Positions 33,118-45,265 are shown, counted from the stretch's first letter. The stretch: DNA of 64,000 nt from Maniola hyperantus (GCF_902806685.2 NC_048548.1:15065750-15129749), one strand, 5' to 3'. A program made the numbers and translations. The notes: generated by a model from the sequence alone, not told the origin.

Positions 33118-33580
33118 CTCATCGAGCCGGCAGGGACCAGTCGGGATGATGGCAACAGACCTGATAGATTGACGCTGGTTCCCTGGGAACGGGGACGGGC
33201 GCTAATGTGGGACGCAACGTGCGTTGACACATTGGCCCCGTGTCATATCAGGGAGACAGCATCAAGACCGGGAGCCGCAGCAGAAATTTTTGCAGCATTT
33301 TTGTTCCGTTTGCCGTGGAGAGTGGAGCCCTGGGGCTAAGCTAAGTTAGTGGTAAAAAAAAATTGCAAGACTTTTCACCGCGAGTAATTGCCTCATCTGG
33401 TGACAGAAAAGGTGGCTCATTTTTTGCGCAACGGATCAGCCTGGCTGTCCAGAGCGAAAATGTAGCCATTACTATTGGCAGTTGGCGCCATTCCACGCGG
33501 GCATGCTTTGTATAGTAACTAGATAAGGCTAGCTTTAAGTTAGATTGTAATTTTGTCAAAAAAAAGTTGTTAGATTTTGA
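33118..33580 (+). mobile_element. Non-LTR-type 3' end, copy 2
   Basis: Same family as 25718-26135 in the same orientation; extends further at its 3' end (ttttgtcaaaaaaaagttg). Confidence 0.6.
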
Positions 33581-33648
33581 AAAGAGCAACTGCTGAGTTT
33601 TTAGCCAGCTCTTCTCATTAGAATCTGCTTTCCGAACCTAACATTCAT

Positions 33649-36600
33649 TTATTTACCTAATAAGTAACTGTAACACTTGGCATAATCATCGTATTCCCTG
33701 CCCTTGCAGAGCGCGACATAGCTCTCAGCTCCGGAGTCGAGTCCTTGTTGTTATTTACCTAATAAGTAACTGTAACACTTGGCATAATCATCGTATTCCC
33801 TGCCCTTGCAGAGCGCGACATAGCTCTCAGCTCCGGAGTCGAGTCCTTGTTGTTATTTACCTAATAAGTAACTGTAACACTTGGCATAATCATCGTATTC
33901 CCTGCCCTTGCAGAGCGCGACATAGCTCTCAGCTCCGGAGTCGAGTCCTTGTTGTTATTTACCTAATAAGTAACTGTAACACTTGGCATAATCATCGTAT
34001 TCCCTGCCCTTGCAGAGCGCGACATAGCTCTCAGCTCCGGAGTCGAGTCCTTGTTGTTATTTACCTAATAAGTAACTGTAACACTTGGCATAATCATCGT
34101 ATTCCCTGCCCTTGCAGAGCGCGACATAGCTCTCAGCTCCGGAGTCGAGTCCTTGTTGTTATTTACCTAATAAGTAACTGTAACACTTGGCATAATCATC
34201 GTATTCCCTGCCCTTGCAGAGCGCGACATAGCTCTCAGCTCCGGAGTCGAGTCCTTGTTGTTATTTACCTAATAAGTAACTGTAACACTTGGCATAATCA
34301 TCGTATTCCCTGCCCTTGCAGAGCGCGACATAGCTCTCAGCTCCGGAGTCGAGTCCTTGTTGTTATTTACCTAATAAGTAACTGTAACACTTGGCATAAT
34401 CATCGTATTCCCTGCCCTTGCAGAGCGCGACATAGCTCTCAGCTCCGGAGTCGACTCCTTGTTGTTATTTACCTAATAAGTAACTGTAACACTTGGCATA
34501 ATCATCGTATTCCCTGCCCTTGCAGAGCGCGACATAGCTCTCAGCTCCGGAGTCGAGTCCTTGTTGTTATTTACCTAATAAGTAACTGTAACACTTGGCA
34601 TAATCATCGTATTCCCTGCCCTTGCAGAGCGCGACATAGCTCTCAGCTCCGGAGTCGAGTCCTTGTTGTTATTTACCTAATAAGTAACTGTAACACTTGG
34701 CATAATCATCGTATTCCCTGCCCTTGCAGAGCGCGACATAGCTCTCAGCTCCGGAGTCGAGTCCTTGTTGTTATTTACCTAATAAGTAACTGTAACACTT
34801 GGCATAATCATCGTATTCCCTGCCCTTGCAGAGCGCGACATAGCTCTCAGCTCCGGAGTCGAGTCCTTGTTGTTATTACCTAATAAGTAACTGTAACACT
34901 TGGCATAATCATCGTATTCCCTGCCCTTGCAGAGCGCGACATAGCTCTCAGCTCCGGAGTCGACTCCTTGTTGTTATTTACCTAATAAGTAACTGTAACA
35001 CTTGGCATAATCATCGTATTCCCTGCCCTTGCAGAGCGCGACATAGCTCTCAGCTCCGGAGTCGAGTCCTTGTTGTTATTTACCTAATAAGTAACTGTAA
35101 CACTTGGCATAATCATCGTATTCCCTGCCCTTGCAGAGCGCGACATAGCTCTCAGCTCCGGAGTCGAGTCCTTGTTGTTATTTACCTAATAAGTAACTGT
35201 AACACTTGGCATAATCATCGTATTCCCTGCCCTTGCAGAGCGCGACATAGCTCTCAGCTCCGGAGTCGAGTCCTTGTTGTTATTTACCTAATAAGTAACT
35301 GTAACACTTGGCATAATCATCGTATTCCCTGCCCTTGCAGAGCGCGACATAGCTCTCAGCTCCGGAGTCGAGTCCTTGTTGTTATTTACCTAATAAGTAA
35401 CTGTAACACTTGGCATAATCATCGTATTCCCTGCCCTTGCAGAGCGCGACATAGCTCTCAGCTCCGGAGTCGAGTCCTTGTTGTTATTTACCTAATAAGT
35501 AACTGTAACACTTGGCATAATCATCGTATTCCCTGCCCTTGCAGAGCGCGACATAGCTCTCAGCTCCGGAGTCGAGTCCTTGTTGTTATTTACCTAATAA
35601 GTAACTGTAACACTTGGCATAATCATCGTATTCCCTGCCCTTGCAGAGCGCGACATAGCTCTCAGCTCCGGAGTCGAGTCCTTGTTGTTATTTACCTAAT
35701 AAGTAACTGTAACACTTGGCATAATCATCGTATTCCCTGCCCTTGCAGAGCGCGACATAGCTCTCAGCTCCGGAGTCGAGTCCTTGTTGTTATTTACCTA
35801 ATAAGTAACTGTAACACTTGGCATAATCATCGTATTCCCTGCCCTTGCAGAGCGCGACATAGCTCTCAGCTCCGGAGTCGAGTCCTTGTTGTTATTTACC
35901 TAATAAGTAACTGTAACACTTGGCATAATCATCGTATTCCCTGCCCTTGCAGAGCGCGACATAGCTCTCAGCTCCGGAGTCGACTCCTTGTTGTTATTTA
36001 CCTAATAAGTAACTGTAACACTTGGCATAATCATCGTATTCCCTGCCCTTGCAGAGCGCGACATAGCTCTCAGCTCCGGAGTCGAGTCCTTGTTGTTATT
36101 TACCTAATAAGTAACTGTAACACTTGGCATAATCATCGTATTCCCTGCCCTTGCAGAGCGCGACATAGCTCTCAGCTCCGGAGTCGAGTCCTTGTTGTTA
36201 TTTACCTAATAAGTAACTGTAACACTTGGCATAATCATCGTATTCCCTGCCCTTGCAGAGCGCGACATAGCTCTCAGCTCCGGAGTCGAGTCCTTGTTGT
36301 TATTTACCTAATAAGTAACTGTAACACTTGGCATAATCATCGTATTCCCTGCCCTTGCAGAGCGCGACATAGCTCTCAGCTCCGGAGTCGAGTCCTTGTT
36401 GTTATTTACCTAATAAGTAACTGTAACACTTGGCATAATCATCGTATTCCCTGCCCTTGCAGAGCGCGACATAGCTCTCAGCTCCGGAGTCGAGTCCTTG
36501 TTGTTATTTACCTAATAAGTAACTGTAACACTTGGCATAATCATCGTATTCCCTGCCCTTGCAGAGCGCGACATAGCTCTCAGCTCCGGAGTCGAGTCCT

Positions 36601-37018
36601 TGTTGTTATTTACCTAATAAGTAACTGTAACACTTGGCATAATCATCGTATTCCCTGCCCTTGCAGAGCGCGACATAGCTCTCAGCTCCGGAGTCGAGTC
36701 CTTGTTGTTATTTACCTAATAAGTAACTGTAACACTTGGCATAATCATCGTATTCCCTGCCCTTGCAGAGCGCGACATAGCTCTCAGCTCCGGAGTCGAG
36801 TCCTTGTTGTTATTTACCTAATAAGTAACTGTAACACTTGGCATAATCATCGTATTCCCTGCCCTTGCAGAGCGCAACATAGCTCTCAGCTCCGGAGTCG
36901 AGTCCTTGTTGTTATTTACCTAATAAGTAACTGTAACACTTGGCATAATCATCGTATTCCCTGCCCTTGCAGAGCGCGACATAGCTCTCAGCTCCGGAGT
37001 CGAGTCCTTGTTGTTATT
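33649..37018. repeat. 102-bp minisatellite, 33 copies, with an exon-like segment on the minus strand
   Basis: Unit starts ttatttacctaataagtaac and ends cggagtcgagtccttgttg. One copy lacks a single t (near 34873); a few have gactcc for gagtcc; one has gcaacatag. On the minus strand each unit holds an open stretch of about 29 codons between aacaacaag and ttattag-gtaaataa, translating as LDSGAESYVALCKGREY then DDYAKCYSYLL, which looks like real coding sequence with a donor at its end. The acceptor side lacks a pyrimidine tract. On the plus strand one frame is open through each unit without any ATG. Exon origin is an inference. Confidence 0.95.
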
Positions 37019-37442
37019 CACATTCATTATCATACTTTATCTCGACTCGCGGAAAACAAACAACTGTACCCGCCGTATTGTTCTCGCCGAGACAATTTAA
37101 TTCAACTTAATCTGTTTGAATCGAGATTAGCTCAATTAAGAGCTCAGCACAATCACAGAGCTGTCCATAAAGTTGCAGAGTATCCTGTAGCCTGTAGCCT
37201 GTAGCCTGTAGCCTGTACAAATATAATAAGTATTCGTCTAAGGCTACAACAAAACATGGAATTCAGATTGAATGAAAATAGATTGTATATAATGTAGGTA
37301 TAAAGTCTGCGTTTTGTACCTCTCAGTTCCGAAGGTCATGACTTCTATTTTCCATTCATTGGGTACCTACATATTGTGTGAGGGCCCGCAGTCCGCTGCG
37401 ATCGTGCGGCTACCCCTTCACCTCGCTGGATCCTTTGTACCA
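37019..37442. repeat. non-coding; 7-bp array (cctgtag)n at 37184-37216
   Basis: About 4.5 heptamers; no gene seen. Confidence 0.6.
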
Positions 37443-37679
37443 ACCCCTGCACCCCTGCACCCCTGCACCCCTGCACCCCTGCACCCCTGCACCCCTGCAC
37501 CCCTGCACCCCTGCACCCCTGCACCCCTGCACCCCTGCACCCCTGCACCCCTGCACCCCTGCACCCCTGCACCCCTGCACCCCTGCACCCCTGCACCCCT
37601 GCACCCCTGCACCCCTGCACCCCTGCACCCCTGCACCCCTGCACCCCTGCACCCCTGCACCCCTGCACCCCTGCACCCC
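37443..37679. repeat. 8-bp array (cacccctg)n, about 29 copies
   Basis: Exact octamers; open frames on both strands are repeat products. The word gcacccctgca also occurs in the 73-bp unit starting 150 bp away. Confidence 0.96.
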
Positions 37680-37827
37680 TACCTACACACTTATACATAA
37701 ATACAAAACAATACCGACCCATATATAGATATAGGTCTTACATGGATGTTGCGATTATTAGATAAATAGTCGTAATTGTTCTGATTGGCATTCTTGCGGA
37801 ATTTAATGCGGAATTCTTCTTCTTCTC

Positions 37828-38953
37828 GGAAGTGAATGTTGGGTACTTCTTCACGATGCACCCCTGCAAGTTGCAAGTGACACACAGGTGTGAGCCGCAC
37901 GGAAGTGAATGTTGGATGCTTCTTCACGATGCACCCCTACAAGTTGCAACTGGCACACAAGTGTGAGCCGCACAGAAGTGAATGTTGGGTGCTTCTTCAC
38001 GATGCACCCCTGCAAGTTGCAAGTGACACACAGGTGTGAGCCGCACGGAAGTGAATGTTGGATGCTTCTTCACGATGCACCCCTACAAGTTGCAACTGGC
38101 ACACAAGTGTGAGCCGCACAGAAGTGAATGTTGGGTGCTTCTTCACGATGCACCCCTGCAAGTTGCAAGTGACACACAGGTGTGAGCCGCACGGAAGTGA
38201 ATGTTGGATGCTTCTTCACGATGCACCCCTACAAGTTGCAACTGGCACACAAGTGTGAGCCGCACGGAAGTGAATGTTGGATGCTTCTTCACGATGCACC
38301 CCTACAAGTTGCAACTGGCACACAAGTGTGAGCCGCACAGAAGTGAATGTTGGGTGCTTCTTCACGATGCACCCCTGCAAGTTGCAAGTGACACACAGGT
38401 GTGAGCCGCACGGAAGTGAATGTTGGATGCTTCTTCACGATGCACCCCTACAAGTTGCAACTGGCACACAAGTGTGAGCCGCACAGAAGTGAATGTTGGG
38501 TGCTTCTTCACGATGCACCCCTGCAAGTTGCAAGTGACACACAGGTGTGAGCCGCACGGAAGTGAATGTTGGATGCTTCTTCACAATGCACCCCTACAAG
38601 TTGCAACTGGCACACAAGTGTGAGCCGCACGGAAGTGAATGTTGGATGCTTCTTCACGATGCACCCCTACAAGTTGCAACTGGCACACAAGTGTGAGCCG
38701 CACGGAAGTGAATGTTGGATGCTTCTTCACGATGCACCCCTACAAGTTGCAACTGGCACACAAGTGTGAGCCGCACAGAAGTGAATGTTGGGTGCTTCTT
38801 CACGATGCACCCCTGCAAGTTGCAAGTGACACACAGGTGTGAGCCGCACGGAAGTGAATGTTGGATGCTTCTTCACAATGCACCCCTACAAGTTGCAACT
38901 GGCACACAAGTGTGAGCCGCACGGAAGTGAATGTTGGGTGCTTCTTCACGATG
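37828..38953. repeat. 73-bp minisatellite, about 15 copies, two alternating variants
   Basis: Variant A has gggtgcttcttcacgatgca and gcaagttgcaagtgacac. Variant B has ggatgcttcttcacgatgca and acaagttgcaactggcac. They mostly alternate (146-bp higher-order unit), with local runs of B. Confidence 0.96.
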
Positions 38954-39055
38954 TGTTTCTTTACAGAAAAGCGCGGATTTCCTACGAAGACATCATTTGT
39001 AATATTACCTACCTAAGATTTGGTGAAAGAGATCAACTCGAACTGTGACTGTCGG

Positions 39056-39147
39056 CCCGGGGCCGGGGGCCGGGGCCGGGGGCCGGGGGCCGGGGGCCGG
39101 GGGCCGGGGGCCGGGGGCCGGGGGCCGGGGGCCGGGGGCCGGGGGCC
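39056..39147. repeat. 7-bp array (ccggggg)n
   Basis: About 13 heptamers; runs of five Gs give strong quadruplex potential. Confidence 0.95.
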
Positions 39148-39492
39148 CACCGGCACTACACTACACTCGTGTTATCTATGGCCTACACGCCTCATGCATA
39201 GATAACAGAACGCCTCGCGGCTCCCGTCGCTGTTCTCTACCTCAGTGCAGGCTTTGGGCTACCGTTTTCTACTAGCGACGACGCGACGGTCGCACTCCCA
39301 ATTTGTTTGTGACGTCGGACAGAGACCGACATGACACGCTGCGCTGAATGTCGGCATCGCCGAAAGCACACGAGTACATATCCGTCAATGAAATGGTAGG
39401 TATGGGACAGTGTGACTCTTTCGTGGTATACAACTCAATTGCATATACATATACCTGCCCAGCCATCGATGTAGGGAATACTGCGGTCGCCG
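39148..39492. other. non-coding
   Basis: The short inverted words ctatggcctac and catgcatagataac occur near 39175-39205. No gene is supported. Confidence 0.4.
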
Positions 39493-39553
39493 ACTGCGCA
39501 GTGCGCAGTGCGCAGTGGGCAGTGGGCAGTGCGCAGTGGGCAGTGGGCAGGTG
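39493..39553. repeat. 7-bp array (gcgcagt/gggcagt)n
   Basis: About eight heptamers with c/g variation. Confidence 0.9.
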
Positions 39554-39687
39554 CACAGAGCAAAGATTAGATACGTGTAGGTGAGCAGCTGAGCACGCGC
39601 CACTACACGTCGAACGTGCCAGGCCGGTACGTGCGCGATAGCGTGGAACAATTGCCGTAACAGCAATTAGCGCTCGTTTAGCGCGTG

Positions 39688-39773
39688 AGCGGTGAGTGGT
39701 GAGCGGCGAGCGGTGAGCGGTGAGCGGCGAGCGGTGAGCGGTGAGCGGTGAGCGGCGAGCGGTGAGCGGTGAG
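39688..39773. repeat. 7-bp array (gtgagcg)n
   Basis: About 12 heptamers with t/c variation. Confidence 0.92.
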
Positions 39774-39865
39774 GCGCTGCAACCGAGCGTGAGCCCGCAC
39801 GAGGCGCGCCACTGCATGCCACTTGATGCTCTCAACTTTGAACTAACTTCGATTTGTGTTCGCAG

Positions 39866-39879
39866 CGGCGACATGGCAC
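39866..39879 (+). other. Candidate 14-nt micro-exon with start codon
   Basis: The plus strand reads gatttgtgttcgcag, then CGGCGACATGGCAC, then gtaagtaat: a strong acceptor, an ATG with G at -3 and +4, and a near-perfect donor. A few insect genes begin with so short a coding exon. No downstream exon is recognised, so it may be chance. Confidence 0.2.
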
Positions 39880-40756
39880 GTAAGTAATATCCCCACTGAT
39901 GGCTCCTGCAGGCCATGCCAGGCTACACTAGGCGATTCAACGTTCTGGTACGTAAGTACGAATTACGATGCGGATTTTAGACGTATTGATAGGCTCAATA
40001 AACTGACCTTCGACCATTAGTAATGTAGGTATCTACAACATATTAACATGTCACTCAAAGACATTTTGCAAATCCTAACATGTTCCCAGTATAACCTAAG
40101 ATTTACTGAAAAACTTGGGAATTGCGGAAGTTCGGACGAAGCTGATATACAATGTAGGTACTCGCTGTGATCGAAGACTATGTGTTATGTTATTTATTAC
40201 TAAGATATAAGGTTTATTGTTTCCAGTTTAGCGAGCTTCGACTTAGTCACCGTGTGTACGCCGCTCGGCAGGTCCTGCTGTCTAGGACTCTAGACTCTAG
40301 AGTGTAGTCTAGATAGGTATGACGTAGGTAGGTAGTAGACAGCTCGCTGTACTTTAATGTGGAACCCATTTCTGAGTAACATTATTATACATAATAACAA
40401 GGCCATGTGAGTTATAAACTTAATTCGTATTCAAATTTTATTCAAGTTTCAGTTTTCCTCAAGCAGCGTGACCGCATCGCGTTTTCTACATTATCTTGTT
40501 ATATTATAATCTGCCACCTTTGTGTCCCAACTAAACAGTTGCACGCCGCCATTCTGTGATTCCACCGCGGCGGCGCCGGCGCGGTGGCGCGCTGGCGCGA
40601 GACGAATGACCATACCATACCGTCTACTTATTGAAGTATTTATAAAAATCACGGAAAATTTGCGATTTTACGGGTAGATAGGTACAATCGACATAACATT
40701 ATGTTAACTATTACACTTTTGGTATATACCTACAAACTGATGTTCAACCTGTGTTG
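39880..40756. other. non-coding
   Basis: No gene seen. 40555-40610 is a GC-rich patch (ccgcggcggcgccggcgcgg). Confidence 0.4.
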
Positions 40757-40862
40757 TGTCGGCTGTCGGCTGTCGGCTGTCGGCTGTCGGCTGTCGGCTG
40801 TCGGCTGTCGGCTGTCGGCTGTCGGCTGTCGGCTGTCGGCTGTCGGCTGTCGGCTGTCGGCG
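40757..40862. repeat. 7-bp array (tcggctg)n
   Basis: About 15 exact heptamers. Confidence 0.96.
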
Positions 40863-41282
40863 ACTACATCCGCGTACGTAGGAACATTTAGGTTTTTAAA
40901 AATCCTGTGAGAATTCTATGGTTTTCCGGGAAAAAAGTACCTAACCTCTATCCATCCCCGGGATGCAATTTATCTTCTAAATGAGCTGTAAAACGCTGAC
41001 AAACGGACACACACTTTCGCATTTATTTATAGTATTAAGTGGGAGTACGGATGACCTCCATACAACTGCATGTACCTACAGATTCAGCATGAGCTCCCAC
41101 CACGCCAGTGCTGTCATCAGCGAACTGATTGCGATACCAGGAACTAGTATTGTGCTACAGAGTATCTACATACCTACATTGCTTATGCATGACACATATC
41201 AACTCATAGGTCTAGGACTGTGATAACGTGGTGGTGATAAGGCGCGTCGCGCGAGCTGCTTGCGCCACCGCGCCGCGGCCGG

Positions 41283-41354
41283 CGGGTGCAGGGTGCAGGG
41301 TGCAGGGTGCAGGGTGCAGGGTGCAGGGTGCAGGGTGCAGGGTGCAGGGTGCAC
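41283..41354. repeat. 7-bp array (gggtgca)n
   Basis: About 10 heptamers. A (tgtc)n run follows at 41420-41443. Confidence 0.95.
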
Positions 41355-41571
41355 GTGAGCGAATTGGGAAGTCCTGATTTGGACCTTTCTGCTGCCCAGT
41401 TATCTGTGTGTGTAATACCTGTCTGTCTGTCTGTCTGTCTGTCTAAGTCTATACTAAAATAAAGTAGATATGTACGCGGGTAGGTTCTAGATATAAGTAG
41501 TTACGTAATGAACCCTCTACGTAGACTCTTGGTTGAGTATTCCTTCTTCTGATTGGTATCGGGTGAGTACC

Positions 41572-41622
41572 GCCGTCCGCCGTCCGCCGTCCGCCGTCCG
41601 CCGTCCGCCGTCCGCCGCCCGC
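41572..41622. repeat. 7-bp array (ccgccgt)n
   Basis: About seven heptamers, then a (ggagga)n tract. Confidence 0.93.
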
Positions 41623-41988
41623 CAGGGAGGAGGGAGGAGGGAGGTAGGGTGCATAGGTGCAATTTGTGATGTAGGTATCACTGCAAATACTTATATTGTG
41701 TTCAAATATATTAAGTTCGTGACCTTCGCAAAACCAACTTGTAGGTAGTAGGTACCTACCTATACGGAAAATTGTTGCACTATCTGGTTTCATGTGAAAA
41801 AAGGGGTCTCCCCTAAATAGAGTTTATAAATACCTACCTAGTACCTACTGCTGAAGTAAAAACTATTTAGTTTTTTAGTTAGGCACCTATAGGTAAGTAT
41901 AGTTTTTATTCGGTCATAAAAAACGAGGTCGCGAGGTCGATTATAAACAGGATAGTGAAAATATAAACTACATAACAGTATACACGAG

Positions 41989-42183
41989 CAGGCCGGCGGG
42001 GCAGGCCGGCGCGGGGCAGGCCGGCGGGGCAGGCCGGCGGCGGGGCAGGCCGGCGGGGCAGGCCGACGGCGGGGCAGGCTGGCGGGGCAGGCCGGCGGCG
42101 GGGCAGGCCGGCGGGGCAGGCCGGCGGCGGGGCAGGCCGGCGGGGCAGGCCGGCGGCGGGGAAGGCCGGCGGGGCAGGCCGGC
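41989..42183. repeat. GC-rich compound array (gcaggccggcgg...)n
   Basis: Alternating units of about 13 and 16 bp built on gggcaggccggcgg, about 13 copies. Confidence 0.9.
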
Positions 42184-43143
42184 TACCGTACGATGCCTAC
42201 AAACCTGACACCCGATGGGTCCCCGAGTGTTTAGTGAGAGTGCGCTACGTGTTCCAAGTTAGCGCGCTCACATAATACCACTTACGTAACACCACCAAAT
42301 AAACATTGTGTCGTCATTCGTCAGGTGGACGGTGGTGGTACTGGTGGTACTGGTGGTACTGGTGGTGAGGTGAGGTGCTTAGCTCTTGCCATACTTACAA
42401 CTGATTTGTTAATAACTTGTAGATCAATAGCAGAGGTTATTGCCTATAACACATAACGACCGATTCAGGTAACACGATTTATGTAGTTAATAGTAGCTAC
42501 CTACTCATGAATGAAAGCCGACTTCCTACCTCGTGTCGGAAATGCGCACAGGGAGAGGGAGGTCGCTGCGTCCGCTCTGCGCGAGGAGGGTCGGTGTCGC
42601 CAATGACAACTCGATGTGACATAGCTTCGCCTTGGTTAGTCGAAGCCTCCCAATAAGGCGCTGTCGGCGCGGCGGGTTGAGAGAGTCGAGAGAGTTGAGA
42701 CATCGCTGCGTGTTGTTGTGGGTGAGATTGTGCCCAAATCGGCGCACGTGAGGCAAGCCGCAAGTGGACGACGAGGAAATGTTATTGGCGTGTTCACATT
42801 ATTTCAACACAATATAGAGGTCAGACAATAATATTTTACCTGATGTGATTCCGCCAGAGCGTTCAGTGCGAGAACTACCTAGAGATCTACTTATTGAGCT
42901 TTCGTCAAAAAACATAGGAAGTCTCAAAAATGAATGTTTATATTCCTTGCAGTGATTATGCAGGACTAATGTAGTGAAAAGGGCTCGGGCTCAGAGGGAC
43001 GCCACGTCCCATGTTACCTACCGGCTACCAGGGTACACCGGCCCCAGCGCTGCTCTTCCCCTCACGTTCCCGAAGAGACCCGCGAGTCGCAACGCTCAGG
43101 CGCACGGCAGCCCTGTCCTGTCGACAACAGCGCCGCCGGCGTC
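42184..43143. other. non-coding; possible first exon of a minus-strand gene at 42534-42760
   Basis: A (ggtggtact)n array lies at 42332-42366. On the minus strand two frames run to about 42534, where GAG-gtaggaag could be a donor. The frames (one starting MSQLSRLSQPAAPTAPYW) are unrecognised and may be noise. Confidence 0.25.
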
Positions 43144-43190
43144 GGTACTTGGTACTTGGTACTTGGTACTTGGTACTTGGTACTTGGTAC
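43144..43190. repeat. 7-bp array (ttggtac)n
   Basis: About seven heptamers. Confidence 0.94.
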
Positions 43191-43260
43191 GTCACCATCA
43201 CACGTCATATAATATGCAAATGATGCAAGTGTCGGGAATCGATTTAATATTCAATCTTTC

Positions 43261-43333
43261 GTATTATTATTTTTTGCAGTAAATTCCAAGACAAGTCTTG
43301 GAATTTATTAGTTATTACAAAAAATAATAATAC
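43261..43333. repeat. Near-perfect palindrome
   Basis: gtattattattttttg at 43261-43276 is the exact inverse of 43318-43333, and aaattccaagac at 43281-43292 is the inverse of 43295-43306 around aa. It is likely a foldback remnant. Confidence 0.85.
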
Positions 43334-43745
43334 AAAAACATAAAATGGAGTCAAAGTGAAACTGGTTTGGTGGCGAACGCCGCGCGCCGCCCGAAGCAAT
43401 TTACGGTATTTTTTATAATATCGGGTTTCTCCATTGTGATGCCAGTAGTTGATATGATAGCTAAGTGTTTTTGTGAAGTTATTCGCAACTTCGCGCAACA
43501 ACTACATCACAGTGCACGTGTGTCACCACTCACTAAGTAGCTACGTAGCCTTATAGTTCGGAGCTAGATAGGAGTAGCCGCCTGCCAAGTAACATGTTAG
43601 TAGGTAAATAGATCGCGAATGGGTTGCTACTTGCTACCTACGAACGGGGTACGGTGAAGTACCGGCCTGACTCTGATACGTGCCCACCTCTAGCAATACT
43701 GCTGGCGAACAAACGTGGAACAAATCACGCAGTTTGTACACAATA
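43334..43745. other. non-coding
   Basis: An 85-codon minus-strand frame at 43244-43501 has no recognised family. Nothing else stands out. Confidence 0.35.
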
Positions 43746-44030
43746 TCATCATGATCAACTCATCACCGACCTACTACAGAGATCTCAGAATGAGACAGAT
43801 TTGGCTATAGTCTAGTCTACCACGCTGGCCGAGTGCGGATTGGCAGACTTCACACACCTTTGAGAATATTATGAAGAACTCTCAGGCATGCAGGTTTTCT
43901 CACGATGTTTTCCTTCACCGTTGAATAAAACGCACGAGCTTCGTAAAGTTAGAGATGCGTGCCCGGCTTCGAACCCCCGACCCCCCAAACGGAAGGTCGT
44001 CAACCACTAGGCCGTCGTCGCTTTGTGAAA
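43746..44030 (-). mobile_element. tRNA-derived SINE, copy 1
   Basis: Minus-strand copy: a B-box-like gggttcgaagccggg (inverse at 43966-43983), a body with aggaaaacatcgtgag, and an end inverse to catcatgatcaact. It shares order and words with the copies at 44122, 44962 and 46441. It resembles the Lepidoptera SINE group often called Metulj; that name is from memory. Confidence 0.8.
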
Positions 44031-44121
44031 CAGCCCGCAGATATAGAATAGTTCCAGCCAGCACTCCAATAACAAAAACATTGTATAAAATATGTAAATG
44101 AACTGTCATCCCTTGACAGTC

Positions 44122-44395
44122 AATCTTGCCTAGTGGTTCGCCTTCCAGTCGGAGGTCGGGGGTTCGATCCCGGGCACGCATCTCTATCTTTTCGGAGTTA
44201 TGTGTGTTTTAAGTTATAAAATACCACTCGCTTTAACGGTGAAGGAAACATCGTGAGGTGCATGCCTGAGAGTTCTCCGTAATGTTCTCAAAGATGTGTG
44301 AAGTCTGAAAATCCGCACTCGGCCGGCGCGGCGGCATGCCGTGCTCTGTAGTGAGCCGGCCGCGGCGATGCGCGATGGCTCGATCATGATCGCTT
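44122..44395 (+). mobile_element. tRNA-derived SINE, copy 2
   Basis: Plus strand: gcctagtggttcgccttcc (A-box side), ggggttcgatcccgggcacg (B box), ggtgaaggaaacatcgtgag, catgcctgagagttctcc and tgctctgtagtgagccgg. It lies head-to-head with copy 1, 90 bp apart. Confidence 0.88.
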
Positions 44396-44603
44396 GGTAT
44401 TGTTACTATTGAGCACCTATCCTATTGTAACGAGCTACATATTATGTGTATATGTTATCTACATACATCGTAAAGAGGTTCTTATTTCAGTACAGATTTA
44501 TGTTCGCAACACAAATCTCTGTAATTTAGCATAATCGAGTGTCGAACGACAAACTGATTATGAGCGGTGTTCCCGATAACAATGCGGCACCCACAACCCA
44601 CAT

Positions 44604-44724
44604 GCAGATCATGTTGTGTGGTGCCGAGTGCCGAGTGCCGATCGGCATCGCCCTCGTGACGCGGCAGATCATGTTGTTGTGGTGCCGAGTGCCGAGTGCC
44701 GACCGGCATCGCCCACGTGACGCA
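44604..44724. repeat. 60-bp direct duplication
   Basis: cagatcatgttgtgtggtgcc...catcgcc repeated twice, with internal gccgagt doublets. Confidence 0.85.
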
Positions 44725-44961
44725 TTGGTTTAAACAATCGCTATTCGTACAGTTTTATCGCGAATCCTTTCATAAAATATGAATAACAATAGCTTGTTAG
44801 ATGCATTTTATTTTCATACCCGTAATATGTCCGTAAGTGGCTCGTCAGGAAATGTCGCCGCTCGATGTGTTCGTGTCGAACGTTCAGTTCACGTTGTTAT
44901 AGCGTGCCTAGCTACCACCTACCACCTACCATCTATATACCTACGAGGAGTGGTACCTCTC

Positions 44962-45265
44962 GTCATCAGATCAACCCATCGCTAGCCAACTACTGAGCTC
45001 AGCTCTCCTCGCGGAATGAGAAGGGTTTAGCCCGTAGTCTGCTACGCTGGCCGTGCAGATTTCATATATCTTCGCGAACATCGTGGAGAACTTTCAGACA
45101 TGCAGATTTCCTCACCATGTTCTTTACCGTTAAAGCGAGTGATATTTATTTGCTTAAAACGCACATAAGTCCAAAGAGTTAGAGGTGCATGTTCGGGATC
45201 GAACCTCCGACCTCCCGAATAGGAGACGGACGTGTCGACTGTCGACCACTGGGCTATCAGTTACC
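44962..45265 (-). mobile_element. tRNA-derived SINE, copy 3
   Basis: Minus-strand copy with the inverse of the B box (gggatcgaacctccgacctc) and the full body to agatcaacccatcgc. Confidence 0.85.

Noticed and set aside
37314..37728. Proline/histidine/threonine-rich and glycine/cysteine-rich frames
   Set aside because: Products of the 8-bp array read on both strands.
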